DNA from: Extibacter muris
GTDB taxonomy: Bacteria > Bacillota > Clostridia > Lachnospirales > Lachnospiraceae
NCBI RefSeq assembly: GCF_004345005.1
Contig: NZ_SMMX01000001.1
Coordinates: 1-64,000 of the forward strand
Direction: 5' to 3'
DNA length: 64,000 nt
The notes beneath the pieces are model-generated. The model was not told the DNA's origin. It saw only the letters and a list, made by a program, of their open reading frames with translations, and did no database searches. Both the position numbers and the translations under genes were made by a program. Each line of letters begins with the position of its first letter. Within the stretch, counting starts at the first letter, position 1. This document shows positions 17,331 through 24,839 of this stretch, piece after piece.

Positions 17331-18230
17331 ATGGATAAGATACACACAATTTCAGAATTGCTGAAAGAAATTATAGAATTTAAATCGGTAGTTTCAAATG
17401 AACAAATTTACTATAGAGGTCAAAAAAATGGGAAAAGGGCAGGCTGGACGTTACTGCCGACGTTTTATAGAGAGAGAAAGGACTATCCTAATATTTCATT
17501 TTATTTTGATAAGCAAGAAGAGCTAAATACAATATATAAATTTATTGAAAAAAATTATGATTATTTTAAAAATATTGCATTTAATGACTTGATAAGCATA
17601 ATTAATATTTTGCAACATTATGGATTTCCAACGCGAGTTCTAGATGTTACTCAGAATCCATTGGTTGCACTGTATTTTGCTTTAGAGAAAGTTGAAAAAG
17701 ATGATGGGAATGAACCAGTTATTTATTTGATATATGCTGAGAAATCCAATGCAGGGTATCTGATTAATAATGAATTGGAGAAATTTTACAATGAGGAGTT
17801 TGGGCAAAAAAAGAGATTAAATCCAATGATTCTTGTAAATGGATGTGTGTTATCAGAGCGAATACGGAATCAAAAGGGGGACTTTATTCTCTATTTTGAA
17901 GAGGGAGATATTAATGAAAACCGTAGTTTTACAATAAAAGAGCTTCAAATCTCTACAGATTCTATAGAAAGCTTAAAGGAAGAGTTAAATTTATTAGGAA
18001 TAAGCGAAGCTACAATATATCCATCGCTAGCTACAGAAACACTTATATTAAAAGAGCAATTGCAAAATAGTGCACAACAAAGAGATATAAAAGAAAAAGT
18101 TAAGATTTCTATGTCAAAAGGATTATCAGATACAAAAGAGGTTGTTTCAAATGTTTTAGGTGATAAATTGGCGGATAGAAAATTCTTGGATAAGAAAAAA
18201 ATGTTTGCAGAAATAAATATAAAACAATAA
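17331..18230 (+). CDS. FRG domain-containing protein
   Basis: A 299-residue protein whose first ~130 residues show the FRG domain: YYRGQKNGKRAGW at about 28, LLPTFYRE at about 41, and LQHYGFPTRVLDVTQNP followed by LVALYFALE at about 95-120. FRG proteins are widespread in accessory regions of bacteria, often beside restriction or toxin-like genes, but their activity is not settled. The C-terminal half is Lys/Glu-rich and unassigned. It is the second gene of a tight operon, 58 nt before the DUF262 gene. Codon use is AT-rich, unlike leuS. Confidence 0.88.
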   Translation: MDKIHTISELLKEIIEFKSVVSNEQIYYRGQKNGKRAGWTLLPTFYRERKDYPNISFYFDKQEELNTIYKFIEKNYDYFKNIAFNDLISIINILQHYGFPTRVLDVTQNPLVALYFALEKVEKDDGNEPVIYLIYAEKSNAGYLINNELEKFYNEEFGQKKRLNPMILVNGCVLSERIRNQKGDFILYFEEGDINENRSFTIKELQISTDSIESLKEELNLLGISEATIYPSLATETLILKEQLQNSAQQRDIKEKVKISMSKGLSDTKEVVSNVLGDKLADRKFLDKKKMFAEINIKQ

Positions 18231-18288
18231 TGTGGTTAGTAGTGTTTAAAAGAAGAGAAGAATTGTATTGTTACAAAGGAGAAATGAA

Positions 18289-20028
18289 GTGTCAAAATTA
18301 AATATAGACCAACAGACAATAAAAGAACTTTTTGAAAATAAAAAATCTGATTTTTTAATTCCAGACTATCAAAGACCATATGCATGGGGAGAAATGGAGT
18401 GTCAGACATTATGGGATGATATTTTTTCATTTGCTTTCCCGGAAAATGATTATTCCAAGTTCGATAGTGAAAATGATGAATATTTTTTAGGACCGATAGT
18501 TACGTACAAAAATAATAATAAATTAGAGATTATAGATGGACAACAAAGATTGACAACGCTAATGTTGCTCCTGCGTGCATTTTATTCTAAATTCACGAAT
18601 ATGCAAGATGAAAATTCAATTAGTACAAGAGATGATATTGCAAGATGCATTTGGAAAACTGATGAATTTGGAAAGCCTGATAAAAATAAACTAAAAATTG
18701 ATTCAGAAGTATCAACAGATGATGATAAAGAAGAGTTCTTGACTATTTTAAAAACAGGAGTAGTGGAAAGCGACCATAAAAGTAGGTATGCAAAAACGTA
18801 TAGATTTTTTGAAATGAGAATAAATGAATTTTTACAGGAGTATCCATCTTACTTTGCATATTTACCTACACGCATATTGAAAAATTGTATTTTATTGCCT
18901 ATTGAAGCTGAATCACAAGATACGGCATTAAGAATTTTTTCTACTTTAAATGATAGAGGAAAGCCTTTATCGGATACAGATATTTTTAAAGCACAGTTTT
19001 ATAAATTTTATTCGGATCAGGGCAGAAAAGGAGAGTTTATTAGTCGATGGAAAGCACTCGAAGAGTTAAGCGATAAGATTTTCCAAGCACCGTCAGGTTC
19101 TCCCATGGATGAGTTGTTTACGAGATATATGTACTATGAAAGAGCAAAACAACGTAATCGTAAAACCACAACGGAAGCATTGAGAAAATTTTATGAAAAA
19201 GATAAATATAGTTTGTTAAAAAAAGAAGAGACGTTAAAGAACTTAGAAGATTTGGCAACTTTTTGGAGTAATGTAGTATATCAAGATGATACATTTTCTG
19301 ATAGAATACTTAGAAAACTTTTTGTTTTGAAATATGCTCCAAATGGTATGTGGACATATCTGGTAAGTGTATATTTTTTGAAAAATAAAAATGAAAACGG
19401 AGAATTGGATGAAGAAAAGTTTTATTATTTCTTGAATAAAATTATTGCATTTATCTGGACATATGCATTAGTACATCCGGGGGTTAATGCCTTGAGGACA
19501 CCAGCTTATCCAGAAATGATAAATATAATAGATGGCTTACAGGTGGAATTTAAGGATTACAAATTTGATGTTGAACAAGTTCAAAACGTTTTAGATAATT
19601 ATAGCTTTACAAATGGAAGACCTATTACAAAATCAATGTTGGCTTGGTGGGCATTTCATGATGAAAAGCAGATATTGCTAAGTTTGGATACTCAATTGCA
19701 GATAGAACATATTTTCCCTAAAAAAAGACAAGAAAATGAAAAAACATTGAAAGATAAAAATAATCTTGAATCCATAGGAAATAAGGCATTATTAGAAGAG
19801 AAAATCAATATTAGAGCCTCCGATTATCGTTTTCAAGATAAAAAGAAATATTATCAAGGGTTTCATACAGATTCTGGAAAAGTAAAAGAAGGAACAAAAA
19901 TTCAAGAGCTATTGTCTTTAGCTATTGATAATGATAGCTTTACAGAAAGTAACATAGTAGAACGTGCAGAAAGAATGAAAAAAACGTTTATTGCTTATCT
20001 TAAAGAAACGGATTTACTTATAATTTAG
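18289..20028 (+). CDS. DUF262-DUF1524 protein (GmrSD-like putative nuclease)
   Basis: A 579-residue protein with the two-domain layout of GmrSD-type modification-dependent nucleases fused in one chain. The N-terminal DUF262 domain has FLIPDYQRPYAWGE at about 25-40 and the signature DGQQRLTTLMLLL at about 83-95. The C-terminal DUF1524 domain has a His-Me-finger-like IEHIFPKKR followed by NLESIGNKALLEEKIN (about 475-515). Such proteins cut DNA in an NTP-dependent way in type IV restriction and related defences. The start is GTG, with AAAGGAG 8 nt upstream; an earlier TTG lacks a site. Last gene of the cargo operon. Confidence 0.88.
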   Translation: MSKLNIDQQTIKELFENKKSDFLIPDYQRPYAWGEMECQTLWDDIFSFAFPENDYSKFDSENDEYFLGPIVTYKNNNKLEIIDGQQRLTTLMLLLRAFYSKFTNMQDENSISTRDDIARCIWKTDEFGKPDKNKLKIDSEVSTDDDKEEFLTILKTGVVESDHKSRYAKTYRFFEMRINEFLQEYPSYFAYLPTRILKNCILLPIEAESQDTALRIFSTLNDRGKPLSDTDIFKAQFYKFYSDQGRKGEFISRWKALEELSDKIFQAPSGSPMDELFTRYMYYERAKQRNRKTTTEALRKFYEKDKYSLLKKEETLKNLEDLATFWSNVVYQDDTFSDRILRKLFVLKYAPNGMWTYLVSVYFLKNKNENGELDEEKFYYFLNKIIAFIWTYALVHPGVNALRTPAYPEMINIIDGLQVEFKDYKFDVEQVQNVLDNYSFTNGRPITKSMLAWWAFHDEKQILLSLDTQLQIEHIFPKKRQENEKTLKDKNNLESIGNKALLEEKINIRASDYRFQDKKKYYQGFHTDSGKVKEGTKIQELLSLAIDNDSFTESNIVERAERMKKTFIAYLKETDLLII

Positions 20029-20031
20029 TGA

Positions 20032-20079
20032 TGTCAAGGAACAAGGCGAAGCCGATACGCCGTAGGGCAGTCCTTGACA
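20032..20079. repeat. Inverted repeat after the cargo operon
   Basis: Perfect 9-bp arms TGTCAAGGA / TCCTTGACA around a 30-nt GC-rich centre, directly after the DUF262 stop. The centre (GGCGAAGCCGATACGCCG) can also pair. It may be a terminator or part of a transfer or replication site. Confidence 0.5.
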
Positions 20080-20112
20080 GAACGGACACAGCCAACAACA
20101 TCATGATACAAC

Positions 20113-20148
20113 AGAGGACTTGAAAGGTCAGAACCTTGCAAGTCCTCT
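20113..20148. terminator. Terminator hairpin between cargo operon and regulator
   Basis: Arms AGAGGACTTG / CAAGTCCTCT with inner pairing AAGGT/ACCTT, followed by TTG. It lies just after the end of the reverse-strand regulator gene and between convergent genes. Confidence 0.65.
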
Positions 20149-20154
20149 TGTCTG

Positions 20155-20841
20155 TTACTGGGCGTTCTGTTTTAGATACAGTGATTCTTTTTTCAGTTCT
20201 TTCAGAAATTCGGGAATAGCAGATATGTTTTGTTTTGTGGTGGTTTGGTAACACCTTTCTGTTTGTGAATAGGTCAGTTCTGTGATTCTCGGTTTATGTG
20301 TTTCGTTGTCAATTCCGTAGTAGTAGACAATAGAGGTTTCTAAAACCATGTGAATGCTGTCAAAATCTTTTGTGAAAATGCTGTGGCTGTCAGTATTGAA
20401 AAATTCACTCGGACATTCATAAAATTTAGAAGAATCTTTTTTGAAGAACATAGGGAGTATGTGCATTTCATTCATACTACGGTTTACAAGAACGTAGAAC
20501 CGTGGAATGAGGGCAGAATGTTCATTCATCATACCGATATACACATCATGCAAATCATCAAGAAGATATTCCGTACACTCGTTGTTGTAAAAGACATATT
20601 GAGGTAAAGTGTCTGTTTTCTGCGTTGGAGTTTGCATAGGCACATTTTCTCCATTGAGCCATTTCACATCTACAGCTAATGAATCGGCAATTAGTTGTAG
20701 TTTATCTAGTTTTGGATTGTACTGTCCCGAAAGATAGGAACTAAACGCACCTTTGCTGATTCCTGTATCACGGACAATTTCTATCTGTTTTTTATTTCTT
20801 ACTTTCATGGCAAATTTAATACGTTCTGAGATTGTATTCAT
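20155..20841 (-). CDS. Xre-family helix-turn-helix regulator
   Basis: A 228-residue protein with an N-terminal Cro/C1-type DNA-binding domain at about residues 6-62 (KQIEIVRDTGISKGAFSSYLSGQ as the HTH, then LDKLQLIADSLAVDVKWLNG). The C-terminal ~155 residues form an unassigned, possibly ligand-sensing domain without the Ser/Lys pair of LexA/CI repressors that I could see. The ATG giving MNTISERI is preceded by AAAGGA. The gene is divergent from the mobilization genes, so it probably controls them and itself; an inverted repeat lies in the shared upstream region. Confidence 0.88.
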   Translation of the reverse strand: MNTISERIKFAMKVRNKKQIEIVRDTGISKGAFSSYLSGQYNPKLDKLQLIADSLAVDVKWLNGENVPMQTPTQKTDTLPQYVFYNNECTEYLLDDLHDVYIGMMNEHSALIPRFYVLVNRSMNEMHILPMFFKKDSSKFYECPSEFFNTDSHSIFTKDFDSIHMVLETSIVYYYGIDNETHKPRITELTYSQTERCYQTTTKQNISAIPEFLKELKKESLYLKQNAQ

Positions 20842-20933
20842 CTGAAAAATCCTTTCTTTCCATATCTTGTTATAACTTCTCATATCTTATCGTTTAAGAA
20901 TACTATACCACATGTTCAGAAAAAAGAAAACAA

Positions 20934-20957
20934 AAAGTTTATAAAAAACTAAACTTT
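20934..20957. promoter_or_regulatory. Candidate operator of the Xre regulator
   Basis: AAAGTTTA and TAAACTTT separated by 8 nt, in the divergent intergenic region about 95 bp upstream of the regulator start. Size and symmetry fit a dimeric Xre repressor site. Confidence 0.5.
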
Positions 20958-20997
20958 CTATTGCAGAACGAATAATGCTGTGCTAAGATATAGTTAG

Positions 20998-21029
20998 TTC
21001 AGAAATAACTGAACCTATAACGACGTCGT
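20998..21029. other. Clustered short palindromes before the mobilization genes
   Basis: GTTCAG and CTGAAC form a hairpin around 20,998-21,014, followed at once by the perfect palindrome ACGACGTCGT at 21,020-21,029. They may be a promoter-proximal operator or part of the transfer region. Nothing else was seen in this 250-bp gap. Confidence 0.35.
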
Positions 21030-21089
21030 AAATTGCAATATAAATAAGTGTGGCTGTCCTATCGGCAGAACGGGGAGAAAGGAAGATGT

Positions 21090-21419
21090 ATGCAGATTAC
21101 ATTGACAAAGGAACAAGTGAAAGAAGCCTTTGGAGAACTTCGCTTTATGGGTGCGGATAACTGTTACCGCTATGACAAAGACAGCAAAAAGAAAACAGAG
21201 GAAGTGGAAGCTTTAAAACTTCATCTTGGAAGTATGAAACTAGGAAATAGTGTGGATATTCGTTTAGAAGCAACGGAACTTCCAAAGATTGAACCTTATG
21301 CGGTGGTGGAGTTGGAAGAAGCGGTCTATTCTCCTTATGTGCAGAGAGGCAATTTTCCTGTGTTAGTAGAACGGATTGTCTGCAAAGGTATTCGTACCAT
21401 TTCAAATAAGCAGATGTAA
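21090..21419 (+). CDS. Small conserved mobile-element protein upstream of the initiator
   Basis: A 109-residue soluble protein starting MQITLTKEQVKEAFGE, rich in beta-type sequence in its second half (VDIRLEATELPKIEPYAVVELEEAV). Genes of this size and position precede the Rep/MobT gene in Tn916-like elements (orf22/23-type, DUF961-like), and I place it there tentatively. The start is chosen over an earlier in-frame ATG because GAAAGGAAG precedes it. No catalytic motif was seen. A hairpin and then the initiator gene follow. Confidence 0.65.
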   Translation: MQITLTKEQVKEAFGELRFMGADNCYRYDKDSKKKTEEVEALKLHLGSMKLGNSVDIRLEATELPKIEPYAVVELEEAVYSPYVQRGNFPVLVERIVCKGIRTISNKQM

Positions 21420-21427
21420 ACAGATTT

Positions 21428-21473
21428 TTGCCCCTTGTTCTGCTCCGTACCAAACGGACAGGTTGAGGGGCAA
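21428..21473. other. Candidate oriT or single-strand origin hairpin
   Basis: Nested inverted repeats between two transfer genes: outer arms TTGCCCCT / AGGGGCAA (8 bp, perfect) and inner arms TCCGT / ACGGA. It lies about 40 bp upstream of the MobT-like initiator, where Tn916-type elements carry oriT. A plain attenuator is the alternative. Confidence 0.45.
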
Positions 21474-21514
21474 GGCAGTAGCTTTGGCTATTGCGGATAA
21501 AGGAGAGTGATAGA

Positions 21515-22597
21515 TTGGACGAAAGAAACGAAAGTTTTCTTTCAGAACTCCCCTATACTAACAGGGGAGTAATACGGCAGAAAGAGGAATTGACAGCATT
21601 AATTGATTGGTGTCAGATAACCATAAAGGAAATTTCCCTTGAACAAGTGATAGAGGAAGTGTTGAGAATACCGTTAGAACTTATGGAAGTGTCAGATTAT
21701 CAGAAAGGCATTGCAGGACATGAACTGGTGGGTGTCTTTGATAATATTAAGGTGTTGAAGCCGACTGGAAAGGCACAATATCAGGGATTTCAGATTTTAA
21801 TGAGCGGTACAGGGTGTAGAAATTATGAGAACTTTCTGCAAATCAATGAAGAAACATGGTTTGATTTCTTGAAAAGAGTGTGCAGATATAATGTGAATTT
21901 TCCACGAATTGATTTGGCGATTGATGATAGAAAACCTTATTTGAATATCCCAACACTTATACAGAGGACAAAAGAGGGACTTTTATCAAGCAAATTGAGG
22001 GAGATAGATTTCCATGATTCGGGAGAACTGAAAGAGGAAGTCTTTCAGAGTAAAGGTGGCAGTCTGTATATCGGAAGTTCTGCAAGTAACCTACGACTGG
22101 TATTTTATGAAAAAGGATATGAGCAGAGCAGAAAATATGGTATAGAGATTGATACAAACTGGAATCGTTACGAGTTGCGATTTCGACAGGAAATGGCAGT
22201 CAGCGTGGTAAAAGAATTGTTACACTATCAAGATGTGGCAAGACTGGCAATGGAAGTGCTGAATAGTAAGATACGGTTTTTAGAGAAGCCGACAGACAGC
22301 ACAAACACTCGGAAAAGGCTTTATCCTACTTATGGTGCATGGGCAGACCTGATGAATGATATTGGAAAAGTCAAACTGGTTATGCAACCACAAAAGAAAA
22401 GTCTGCAAAGGATATGGGAGTGGTTAGAGAAGTACGTTGCTCCGTCTTTGAAATTGTTTTCAGAGTTGGGAAAGATTGAAGAAAGAGATTATATCGGGAA
22501 TTTGATAAAGAATGGAGAAATGAACAAAACGCAAAGACGGTTATTTGATGATTACAAAAAGGCTCAGTATTTTAGCGAAAGGGGGAAAACTACATAG
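21515..22597 (+). CDS. Replication initiation factor / MobT-type relaxase (Rep_trans)
   Basis: A 360-residue protein of the Rep_trans (replication initiation factor) family, the same group as Tn916 Orf20/MobT, which nicks oriT so the element can be moved by a helper and can replicate as a circle. Motifs seen are ALIDWCQITIKE near residue 30, VNFPRIDLAIDDRKPY near 125 and WNRYELRFRQEMAV near 215, which form the conserved core. TTG is the chosen start, with AAAGGAG 10 nt upstream; a longer frame lacks a site. The stop overlaps the region of the xis-like gene. No coupling protein gene is nearby. Confidence 0.87.
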   Translation: MDERNESFLSELPYTNRGVIRQKEELTALIDWCQITIKEISLEQVIEEVLRIPLELMEVSDYQKGIAGHELVGVFDNIKVLKPTGKAQYQGFQILMSGTGCRNYENFLQINEETWFDFLKRVCRYNVNFPRIDLAIDDRKPYLNIPTLIQRTKEGLLSSKLREIDFHDSGELKEEVFQSKGGSLYIGSSASNLRLVFYEKGYEQSRKYGIEIDTNWNRYELRFRQEMAVSVVKELLHYQDVARLAMEVLNSKIRFLEKPTDSTNTRKRLYPTYGAWADLMNDIGKVKLVMQPQKKSLQRIWEWLEKYVAPSLKLFSELGKIEERDYIGNLIKNGEMNKTQRRLFDDYKKAQYFSERGKTT

Positions 22598-22608
22598 AGA
22601 AAGCATTA

Positions 22609-22773
22609 TTGAATTTAGAGGAATTTTGCGGATATATGGGGATTGGAAAAACAAAGGCAAGAGAGTTATTGAATAACCCGAAGAATAAATTTACAGTCCG
22701 CATTGGCAATCGGTTGTATGCAAACAAAAAATGCCTTGATGAATGGTTAGAATATCAATGCAAAAGGTCTTGA
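22609..22773 (+). CDS. xis: Excisionase-like small DNA-binding protein
   Basis: A short protein of about 54 residues, NLEEFCGYMGIGKTKARELL then FTVRIGNRLYANKKCLDEWLEYQ. This is the winged-helix excisionase pattern: an N-terminal helix-turn-helix, a strand with an Arg-rich wing, and a C-terminal Leu/Trp helix. There is no ATG in the frame; TTG at 22,609 is taken. An ATA at 22,594 that overlaps the initiator stop (ATAG) would give five more residues (IEKAL) and has AAAGGGGG ahead of it. It lies between the initiator and the integrase, exactly where xis sits in Tn916-type elements. Confidence 0.72.
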   Translation: MNLEEFCGYMGIGKTKARELLNNPKNKFTVRIGNRLYANKKCLDEWLEYQCKRS

Positions 22774-22855
22774 AAAGAAATGGGGGCACAGATATAATGA
22801 AAATTGAAATATTTACGTTACCATTTTTCTTTCATTAGCAGAAAGGAAAGTAGGT

Positions 22856-24058
22856 ATGGGTAAAGATTTAAAAGGCAAAGAACTTGGTAAAGGGATTTCA
22901 CAAAGAGCAGACGGGCGTTATATTGCACGATTCACAAGTAAAACAGGAAAAAGAAAAACGCTTTATGATTTTAAACTGAATGAGTTGAAACGGAAATTGC
23001 GTGAAGCGGTTTATGAAGATGAACATGGTTTGAATGGCAATGGCGAAAGTATCACTTTAAATGCATGGTATGTAACGTGGACGGAGTTGTATAAAAAGAA
23101 AACGGTCAAAATGACTACGATTTATAAGAATCACAGTTACTACAATGCAAGAGTGAAGAACTCTATCGGGAAAATGTATTTGCAGGACATCAAGACATAT
23201 CACATTCAAAAATTTCTGAATGATTTAATGGATACTGGACTGGCACATGGAACAGTATCAAATATTCGATTTATGCTGAGTGATATGTTGGATAAAGCAG
23301 TATTGAGTGAGTACATTAGAAAAAATCCTTGTATCGGTGTGGAAATGCCAAAAAAAGTAAAAGCCGAAAGGCGTGTATTGATGAAAGAAGAACAAGAGAA
23401 GTTTTTTGCATTTGCTTCTTCTTACATACACATCAATGTATTGAAGTTTGCTGTGACCACAGGGTGTCGAATTGGAGAAGTGCTTGGACTAAAATGGGAA
23501 GATTGTGATTTTGAGAAAAGAGAAATTACAATCAATAAGACAATTCGTTATTCAAAGGCTTCCAGTCCTGTTGAGGGTTCAAAATTTTTCTATACGACGG
23601 CAAAAACGACATCAAGCAATCGTGTGATACCTATGACAGATGAAGTGTATGAGATTTTGCAGAATCAGAAGATAAAGCAGATGGAACAGAAGATGTGGAA
23701 ACGCTCAATATGGAGACAGCATAAAGAATTTCAAAATTTGGTGTTTACCTGTTCGGACGGTTCGCCAGTTTACTATTACAACGTCAATAGTGCAATCAAA
23801 GACTATGTGACAAAAATCAATGTAATAGAGATTGAACTGGCAAAGGAAGAAAAGAGAGAGCCGAAGATATTTGAACTGTTTACCTGTCACACTCTGCGAC
23901 ATACATACGCTACAAGGTGCTATGAAAACGGAGTAGACCAACAGGTAGTACAGAAACTCTTAGGTCACTCCACATTGGCAACGACAACCGATTTATACAC
24001 GCACGTTTCAGAAGAAAAGAAAAAGGAAGAAGTAGTCGAACTGAAAATAGTGGCTTAA
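22856..24058 (+). CDS. int: Tyrosine recombinase integrase
   Basis: A 400-residue phage/Tn916-type integrase that recombines attachment sites. The N-terminal ~70 residues form an arm-binding domain ([23 protein letters not shown]). A SAM-like core-binding domain lies at about 75-165. The catalytic domain shows the Arg in [16 protein letters not shown] (about 205), the Lys region [22 protein letters not shown] (about 345), [10 protein letters not shown] and the nucleophilic Tyr in TDLYTHV (about 383). All catalytic residues are present, so it should be active. It is the last gene before the right end, with two arm-type repeats just after its stop. Confidence 0.96.
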   Translation: MGKDLKGKELGKGISQRADGRYIARFTSKTGKRKTLYDFKLNELKRKLREAVYEDEHGLNGNGESITLNAWYVTWTELYKKKTVKMTTIYKNHSYYNARVKNSIGKMYLQDIKTYHIQKFLNDLMDTGLAHGTVSNIRFMLSDMLDKAVLSEYIRKNPCIGVEMPKKVKAERRVLMKEEQEKFFAFASSYIHINVLKFAVTTGCRIGEVLGLKWEDCDFEKREITINKTIRYSKASSPVEGSKFFYTTAKTTSSNRVIPMTDEVYEILQNQKIKQMEQKMWKRSIWRQHKEFQNLVFTCSDGSPVYYYNVNSAIKDYVTKINVIEIELAKEEKREPKIFELFTCHTLRHTYATRCYENGVDQQVVQKLLGHSTLATTTDLYTHVSEEKKKEEVVELKIVA

Positions 24059-24061
24059 ATT

Positions 24062-24081
24062 TGGAGTAAAAATGGAGTAAA
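24062..24081 (+). repeat. Two TGGAGTAAA repeats (right arm-type sites)
   Basis: The 9-mer occurs at 24,062 and 24,073 immediately after the integrase stop, matching three copies near the left end in the same orientation. Confidence 0.7.
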
Positions 24082-24135
24082 TCAGAAGATAGATAGCGGA
24101 AAACAGCGTAAAATCAACATTTTTGAGTAGAAATA

Positions 24136-24153
24136 AATATTGTGCAGAAATAA
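24136..24153 (+). repeat. Right attachment-site repeat (attR)
   Basis: AATATTGTGCAGAAATAA repeats the last 18 bp of leuS with a single change. It marks the right boundary; normal host GC content resumes soon after. Confidence 0.85.
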
Positions 24154-24202
24154 AGCAATCGAAAGAAGATAGGGTAACTATTTCAAAGCAGTGGTGGAAT
24201 AA

Positions 24203-24236
24203 GGCGTAGATAATGGAGACATTATCTGCGTCTTTT
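24203..24236 (+). terminator. Terminator, probably the original leuS terminator
   Basis: A 13-bp stem (GGCGTAGATAATG pairing with CATTATCTGCGTC, two G-T pairs), a GAGA loop and a TTTTAT tail, 50 bp after attR. No gene of the element reads into it apart from int, so it most likely ended leuS before the insertion. The ~210 bp from here to the next gene hold no other recognised feature. Confidence 0.75.
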
Positions 24237-24449
24237 ATAACATACGGATTTGTAGTCCGGTGTATAAAACAACATTGTCATATCTATCCGCCATATTATA
24301 CTTATGTTTTTAACGGTACCGATTTGGTTTTCATGGATGAGGTGAGGCGGGATATCTGACATCAATTTACCATTGCTAGCCGGTCGAAGTTTCTGTATTA
24401 TTATAGGTAGCAGACTGTAATCTTAAGATGAGAAAAGGATGGCAGGACG

Positions 24450-24800
24450 ATGGTAGTAATAGACGATAACGCCAAGGCTTATATGCAGAAGTACGGGTGG
24501 AAACATATTGTGCTGAACATAGAGGACATCACGAGCTGATGCGCACCTCCGTACAAGGAGATGTCGGTAAGCTTTATCGACGAGGACAAGGATGTTATGT
24601 TGGAAAAAGGATACGACGTGGACGAAAGTGAACTGGGCAATGTATATTACCCGAAAGAAGGTATCATTATTCCGGGGCAGATAACTGTACGCTATGAAGA
24701 GTATCCGTGGATTACCTGTTTTGAGGTAGAGGGAATCGAGATTAAGAAGAAAGTCGGCGGTGAATCTGAAGAGAGGCCGGAGTGTTCTGGCGATATATGA
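24450..24800 (+). CDS. CC/Se-motif family protein, probable selenoprotein (TGA at codon 30)
   Basis: The frame opens MVVIDDNAKAYMQKYGWKHI, meets TGA at 24,537-24,539, and continues without break (CAPPYKEMSVSFIDEDKDVM and on) to a second TGA at 24,798-24,800, for 116 residues. The first TGA is followed by a Cys codon, so the motif would be Ser-Sec-Cys-Ala-Pro. As I recall the HesB/IscA-like CC/Se-motif (seleno)protein family of Clostridia, this site is Cys-Cys or Sec-Cys. A stem-loop right after the TGA (CACCTCC / GGAGATG, loop GTACAA starting with G) could act as a SECIS, though its loop is only 11 nt from the TGA, closer than usual. The alternative is a nonsense mutation in a decaying region. 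Confidence 0.58.
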
Positions 24801-24839
24801 TATAGGTGGCCTTGACGGAAGGAATCAGAGGGAATGATA

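Larger units (their letters stand above)
16657..24153. mobile_element. Integrative mobilizable element inserted at the 3' end of leuS
   Basis: A 7.5-kb segment bounded by 18-bp direct repeats, one being the end of leuS. It is visibly more AT-rich than both flanks. It contains, in order: arm-type repeats, a cargo operon (17,064-20,028), an Xre regulator, a small conserved gene, a MobT/Rep_trans-type initiator, an excisionase-like gene and a tyrosine integrase next to the right end. No conjugation ATPase, coupling protein or mating-channel genes are present, so it would need a helper element to move between cells. The modules resemble the int-xis-orf20 end of Tn916-type elements. Confidence 0.88.

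Noticed and set aside
16657-24153. A complete Tn916-type conjugative element or a prophage
   Set aside because: No FtsK-like coupling protein, mating-channel, capsid, terminase or lysis genes are present; only the integration and mobilization modules are.
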